Assembly (NCBI GenBank): GCA_002360325.1 | Contig: DEQG01000134.1 | Coordinates: 1 to 10,667, forward strand | Reading direction: 5' to 3' | DNA length: 10,667 bases | Source of the DNA: Salinicoccus sp. UBA3372 | GTDB lineage: Bacteria; Bacillota; Bacilli; Staphylococcales; Salinicoccaceae | Shown here: in pieces, positions 8,266 to 10,667 of the stretch | Numbering within the stretch: position 1 is the first letter of the stretch | Layout: the number at the start of each line of letters is the position of its first letter | Notes under the pieces: generated by a model | Database searches by the model: none | Told to the model about the DNA's origin: nothing | What the model saw: the letters and a program-made list of their open reading frames with translations, nothing else | Made by a program: the position numbers and the translations under genes

Positions 8266-8276
8266 TATTGTAAAAT
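8248..8276 (+). promoter_or_regulatory. promoter of the small basic-peptide unit
   Basis: TTGCAT (8248-8253, four of six) is followed after exactly 17 bases by TAAAAT (8271-8276, five of six). The predicted RNA start is near 8283, with the small ORF beginning about 24 bases later. Its -35 lies inside the spacer of the opposing promoter, so the two would compete for polymerase. Confidence 0.6.
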
Positions 8277-8306
8277 AAAAATAAGTATATATGGGATGTG
8301 GTCAAT

Positions 8307-8402
8307 ATGCTCAGACGCCTACGTCAAAGATTGAAGCAGAGACTCAGACGCATTCTCGGAAGAAAAGGTTTATTAGGCAATGAATTCTCGAGGAAAGATT
8401 AA
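8307..8402 (+). CDS. 31-residue basic, leucine-rich peptide (candidate small ORF)
   Basis: A 31-codon ORF from ATG to TAA. The first 20 residues alternate Leu with Arg, Lys and Gln (L-R-R-L-R-Q-R-L-K-Q-R-L-R-R-I-L-G-R-K), with hydrophobic residues at 2, 5, 9, 13, 16 and 17, so it can form a strongly cationic amphipathic helix. Twelve of 31 residues are Arg or Lys; only one Glu and one Asp occur. It has no signal peptide and no cysteine. It sits alone between a good promoter (start near 8283) and a strong terminator, as a unit of about 160 nt. The ribosome site is weak (GGATGTGG, four to five bases ahead). I do not recognise a family. It could be a nucleic-acid- or membrane-binding peptide, or the unit could act mainly as a small RNA. 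Confidence 0.5.
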   Translation: MLRRLRQRLKQRLRRILGRKGLLGNEFSRKD

Positions 8403-8407
8403 TCCGG

Positions 8408-8444
8408 AAATTGTGCTTGAACGTTTTTAAGCACAATTTTTTTT
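8408..8444 (+). terminator. strong intrinsic terminator after the small ORF
   Basis: TTGTGCTT (8411-8418) pairs perfectly with AAGCACAA (8429-8436). The stem can be lengthened outward by three A-T pairs, and eight T residues follow (8437-8444). It begins six bases after the small ORF stop and insulates rpoY from that unit. Confidence 0.92.
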
Positions 8445-8505
8445 AATGATATGGATATAAAAACTTAACAAAACAAATGATTATATTATAAAAGGAGATA
8501 TTAAC

Positions 8506-8721
8506 ATGGCAGTATTCAAAGTATTTTATCAGGAAAATTTAACAGATCGTATCATCCGTGAAGATACGGCGACAAAGTATTTCGAGGCGGAATCAGAAAC
8601 GGAAATCCGTCAGGGACTGAAAGATTCGGGATATAACATTGAACTGGTTGAAAAGCTCAGCGACGCACATCTGGAATACGAAAAAGAAAACAATGTCGAT
8701 TTTAAGGTGGAGAATCTATAA
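8506..8721 (+). CDS. rpoY: RNA polymerase epsilon subunit
   Basis: A 71-residue protein of the RpoY family (formerly DUF1447/YkzG), a small auxiliary subunit of RNA polymerase in Bacillota. Recognition rests on the start M-A-V-F-K-V-F-Y-Q, the middle block R-E-x-T-x-x-Y-F-E-A-E-S-E-x-E-I-R, the length (about 70 residues in the family) and the position directly in front of rnjA, which is conserved in Bacillus and Staphylococcus. The ATG has AAAGGAGA seven bases upstream. The stop TAA shares its last base with the rnjA ATG (TAATG), so the two are translationally coupled. The preceding 60 bases are very AT-rich and must hold the promoter, but no clean -35/-10 pair can be chosen. Confidence 0.93.
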   Translation: MAVFKVFYQENLTDRIIREDTATKYFEAESETEIRQGLKDSGYNIELVEKLSDAHLEYEKENNVDFKVENL

Positions 8722-10415
8722 TGTCACTTGAAAAACAGGAAGTCGGCGTATTCGCGCTGGGCGGTCTTGGCGAAATCGGCAAGAACATGTACTGCGTCGA
8801 ATACAAAGATGAAATCATCATCATCGACGCTGGCATCAAGTTCCCGGACGATGAGCAGCTCGGTATCGATTACGTCATACCGGACTACAGTTATTTAATT
8901 GAAAACCAGTCTAAAATAAAAGCCGTTGTCGTCACACACGGACACGAAGACCACATCGGCGGCATCCCGTATTTACTGAAAGAGATCAACATCCCGATAT
9001 ATTCCGGTCCGCTCGCACTCGGACTCATCCGCAACAAGCTGGAAGAGCACCGTTTGCTGCGTACGGCGGAATTGCACGAAATCCATGAGGACAGCGTGCT
9101 GAAATTCGGCAATATGAGTGTCGATTTCTTCCTCGTTACACATTCGATACCGGAAGCGTACGGTGTCGTCGTCAGAACACCGGAAGGCAACATCGTCCAT
9201 ACGGGCGACTTCAAGTTCGACTTTACACCTGTCGGTGAACCGGCAAATCTCGCGAAGATGGCACAGCTCGGTGAAGAAGGCGTACTATGCCTGTTGTCGG
9301 ATTCGACGAACGCGACAATTCCAAACTTCACAATCAGTGAAAAATCGGTCGGCCAGAACGTTGAAGATATTTTCAGAAAATGTACAGGCAGAATCATCTT
9401 TGCAACATTCGCTTCGAACATCTACCGTGTACAGCAGGCGATTGAAGCTGCGGTGAAATTCGACCGCAAAATCTGCATCTTCGGACGCAGCATGGAAAAC
9501 AACATCAAAATCGGAACGGAGCTCGGCTACATCAAAGCGCCGCCTGAGACATTTATTGAACCGAAAATGATCAACAAGATAGAAAAGCATAAAGTGATGA
9601 TACTTTGTACAGGTTCTCAGGGTGAGCCGATGGCGGCACTGTCAAGAATCGCAAACGGCACACACCGTCAGATCAGCATCATTCCTGATGACACTGTAAT
9701 CTTCAGTTCATCACCGATCCCGGGGAACACTTTAAGTGTCAACCGTACGATCAACTCACTGTTCAAAGCAGGTGCCGACGTGATTCATGGCCGCCTGTCC
9801 AATATTCATACATCCGGACATGGCTCGCAGGAAGAGCAGAAACTGATGCTCCGCCTGATCAGACCGAAATATTTCATGCCGATCCACGGTGAATACCGCA
9901 TGCTCGATCTGCATAAGCAGATGGCCATTTCAACAGGCGTCGAAGAAGACAACGTCTTCCTGATGGAAATCGGTGACGTCCTCGCCCTTAGGAACGATTC
10001 GGCACGCATGAGCCACCGCGTTCAGGCAGGCACGGTTTTTGTTGATGGCATCGGTATCGGAGACATCGGCAACATCGTCCTCCGTGACCGTAAAGATCTG
10101 TCCGAAGAAGGCCTTGCGATTGTTGTCGTATCCATCGACTTCAAGACGAAGCAGCTGTTGAGCGGCCCGGATATCATCTCACGCGGATTCGTCTACATGC
10201 GTGAATCTTACGGCCTCATCAGAAGCGCCGAGAAGAAAATCAAGGACGACGTGAACAAACTGCTGAACTCGAAAGACAAAGTCGAATGGTTCAACGTCAA
10301 ACAGCTGATCATCGAAGAACTCAGCCAGCACCTATACAGAAAAACAAAACGCAGCCCGATGATTCTCCCTATGATCATGAGAATCAACGACGAAAAACTG
10401 CAGAAGAAAAAATAA
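8721..10415 (+). CDS. rnjA: ribonuclease J1
   Basis: A metallo-beta-lactamase-fold RNase with endonuclease and 5'-to-3' exonuclease activity, central to mRNA decay and 16S rRNA maturation in Bacillota. It is 564 residues, close to the Bacillus and Staphylococcus enzymes. The zinc-site signature HGHEDH covers 73-78. Further metal ligands are His141 in [10 protein letters not shown] and Asp163 in HTGDFKFD. The beta-CASP part carries FGRSMENN (254-261), STN near 194-197, HTSGHGS with His363 and His367, and PIHGEYR with His389. The C-terminal domain (about 450-564) follows. All catalytic residues expected are present. The gene overlaps rpoY by one base, with a purine-rich ribosome site (AAGGTGG) inside the end of rpoY, and is followed by a strong terminator. 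Confidence 0.97.
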   Translation: MSLEKQEVGVFALGGLGEIGKNMYCVEYKDEIIIIDAGIKFPDDEQLGIDYVIPDYSYLIENQSKIKAVVVTHGHEDHIGGIPYLLKEINIPIYSGPLALGLIRNKLEEHRLLRTAELHEIHEDSVLKFGNMSVDFFLVTHSIPEAYGVVVRTPEGNIVHTGDFKFDFTPVGEPANLAKMAQLGEEGVLCLLSDSTNATIPNFTISEKSVGQNVEDIFRKCTGRIIFATFASNIYRVQQAIEAAVKFDRKICIFGRSMENNIKIGTELGYIKAPPETFIEPKMINKIEKHKVMILCTGSQGEPMAALSRIANGTHRQISIIPDDTVIFSSSPIPGNTLSVNRTINSLFKAGADVIHGRLSNIHTSGHGSQEEQKLMLRLIRPKYFMPIHGEYRMLDLHKQMAISTGVEEDNVFLMEIGDVLALRNDSARMSHRVQAGTVFVDGIGIGDIGNIVLRDRKDLSEEGLAIVVVSIDFKTKQLLSGPDIISRGFVYMRESYGLIRSAEKKIKDDVNKLLNSKDKVEWFNVKQLIIEELSQHLYRKTKRSPMILPMIMRINDEKLQKKK

Positions 10416-10421
10416 AATTGG

Positions 10422-10448
10422 ACCGCCCCGTTGCCGGGGCGGTTTTTT
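10422..10448 (+). terminator. intrinsic terminator of rpoY-rnjA
   Basis: ACCGCCCCG (10422-10430) pairs perfectly with CGGGGCGGT (10435-10443) around TTGC. A run of T residues follows to 10448. It begins six bases past the rnjA stop codon. Confidence 0.95.
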
Positions 10449-10467
10449 GTTGCCATGACAGGCCGCC

Positions 10468-10509
10468 GCCTGCTCACTTGGGCCCTTTTTTGAGGCTGAG
10501 TGAGCAGGC
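10468..10509. repeat. 11-bp-stem inverted repeat downstream of rnjA
   Basis: GCCTGCTCACT (10468-10478) is perfectly complementary to AGTGAGCAGGC (10499-10509), with 20 bases between that include GGGCCC and a run of six T. It starts 20 bases after the rnjA terminator. It lacks an immediate T tract on either side (GTCTTTATTTT begins a few bases later on the plus strand), so it is at most a back-up terminator. It may also be a mobile or structural intergenic element. Confidence 0.6.
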
Positions 10510-10569
10510 ACCGGTCTTTATTTTCAATAATATGATGATGCAGCTGTTTAGACAGCATGCAAAAATCTT

Positions 10570-10667
10570 CTATCTTCACATTTCTGCTCTCCAAATGTGC
10601 AGTCAGGGGGAATATTCGGCCTATCTGCACAGCAAACGTCTCTCAACGTGCAGTCAGCGATAAATCC
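10570..10667. repeat. 51-bp imperfect direct repeat at the window end
   Basis: Two copies offset by 51 bases are seen, starting at 10570 and 10621. They share CTATCT, CACA, TCTC and an identical 10-base core GTGCAGTCAG (10597-10606 and 10648-10657); the bases between have diverged. Each copy can form a hairpin. In the first, CACATTT (10577-10583) pairs with AAATGTG (10593-10599); in the second, CTGCAC (10625-10630) pairs with GTGCAG (10648-10653). The second copy is cut by the window end, so the array may go on. No coding frame with a ribosome site covers it. Confidence 0.55.

Noticed and set aside
8465..8492. TTAACA-16-TATAAA as the rpoY promoter
   Set aside because: The RNA would start at about 8499, cutting off the AAAGGAGA ribosome site at 8491-8498. 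The true promoter is probably in the same AT-rich stretch but cannot be picked by eye.
10286..10663. 125-codon plus-strand frame over the end of rnjA and the following DNA
   Set aside because: It overlaps rnjA and runs through its terminator and the hairpin. It has no ribosome site, and its composition does not resemble a protein.

Overview
The window is a housekeeping segment of a low-to-moderate GC Gram-positive (Bacillota) chromosome, most likely from the family Staphylococcaceae. The deformylase starts MLTMKD (from a TTG codon), matching the start I recall for the Staphylococcus aureus enzyme. The gene set (rnjA, rpoY, def, ykyA-type lipoprotein, pdhABCD, UPF0223) is also the conserved order of Bacillus and Staphylococcus. 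Codon use is more GC-rich at third positions than in S. aureus, and several proteins carry very charged low-complexity segments. This fits one of the halotolerant relatives (Salinicoccus, Jeotgalicoccus, Macrococcus and similar), but the genus cannot be fixed by reading alone.

Left part, minus strand (1-7263), read right to left: a ykyA-like lipoprotein gene, then the four-gene pyruvate dehydrogenase operon pdhA-pdhB-pdhC-pdhD (6460 to 1605) with a candidate promoter in front and a clear intrinsic terminator behind. Next come a UPF0223 gene and a DUF4064 membrane protein with a long Arg/Asp-rich tail, closed by another strong terminator. The first 21 bases appear to be the start of one more minus-strand gene. 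The pdh genes encode E1 alpha, E1 beta, E2 and E3 of the complex that turns pyruvate into acetyl-CoA, CO2 and NADH.

Middle (7264-8445): def (peptide deformylase) is divergent from the lipoprotein gene, with an 18-bp perfect palindrome in the shared intergenic DNA. Def converges on a small gene of unknown function (7950-8213), and a two-way terminator overlaps that gene's stop codon. The small gene is divergent from, and its promoter interleaves with that of, a short transcription unit of about 160 nt. That unit holds a 31-codon ORF for a strongly basic, leucine-rich peptide and ends in a strong terminator. It is the most unusual item here.

Right part, plus strand (8446-10667): rpoY (RNA polymerase epsilon) and rnjA (RNase J1) overlap by one base and end at a strong GC-rich terminator. 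The last 220 bases contain no convincing gene. They hold an 11-bp-stem hairpin and two imperfect copies of a 51-bp direct repeat that probably continues past the window.

No tRNA, rRNA, insertion sequence, CRISPR array or phage gene was seen. I find no strong case for a large new system; the notable items are the small basic-peptide unit, the dyad clusters in the intergenic regions and the terminal repeat.
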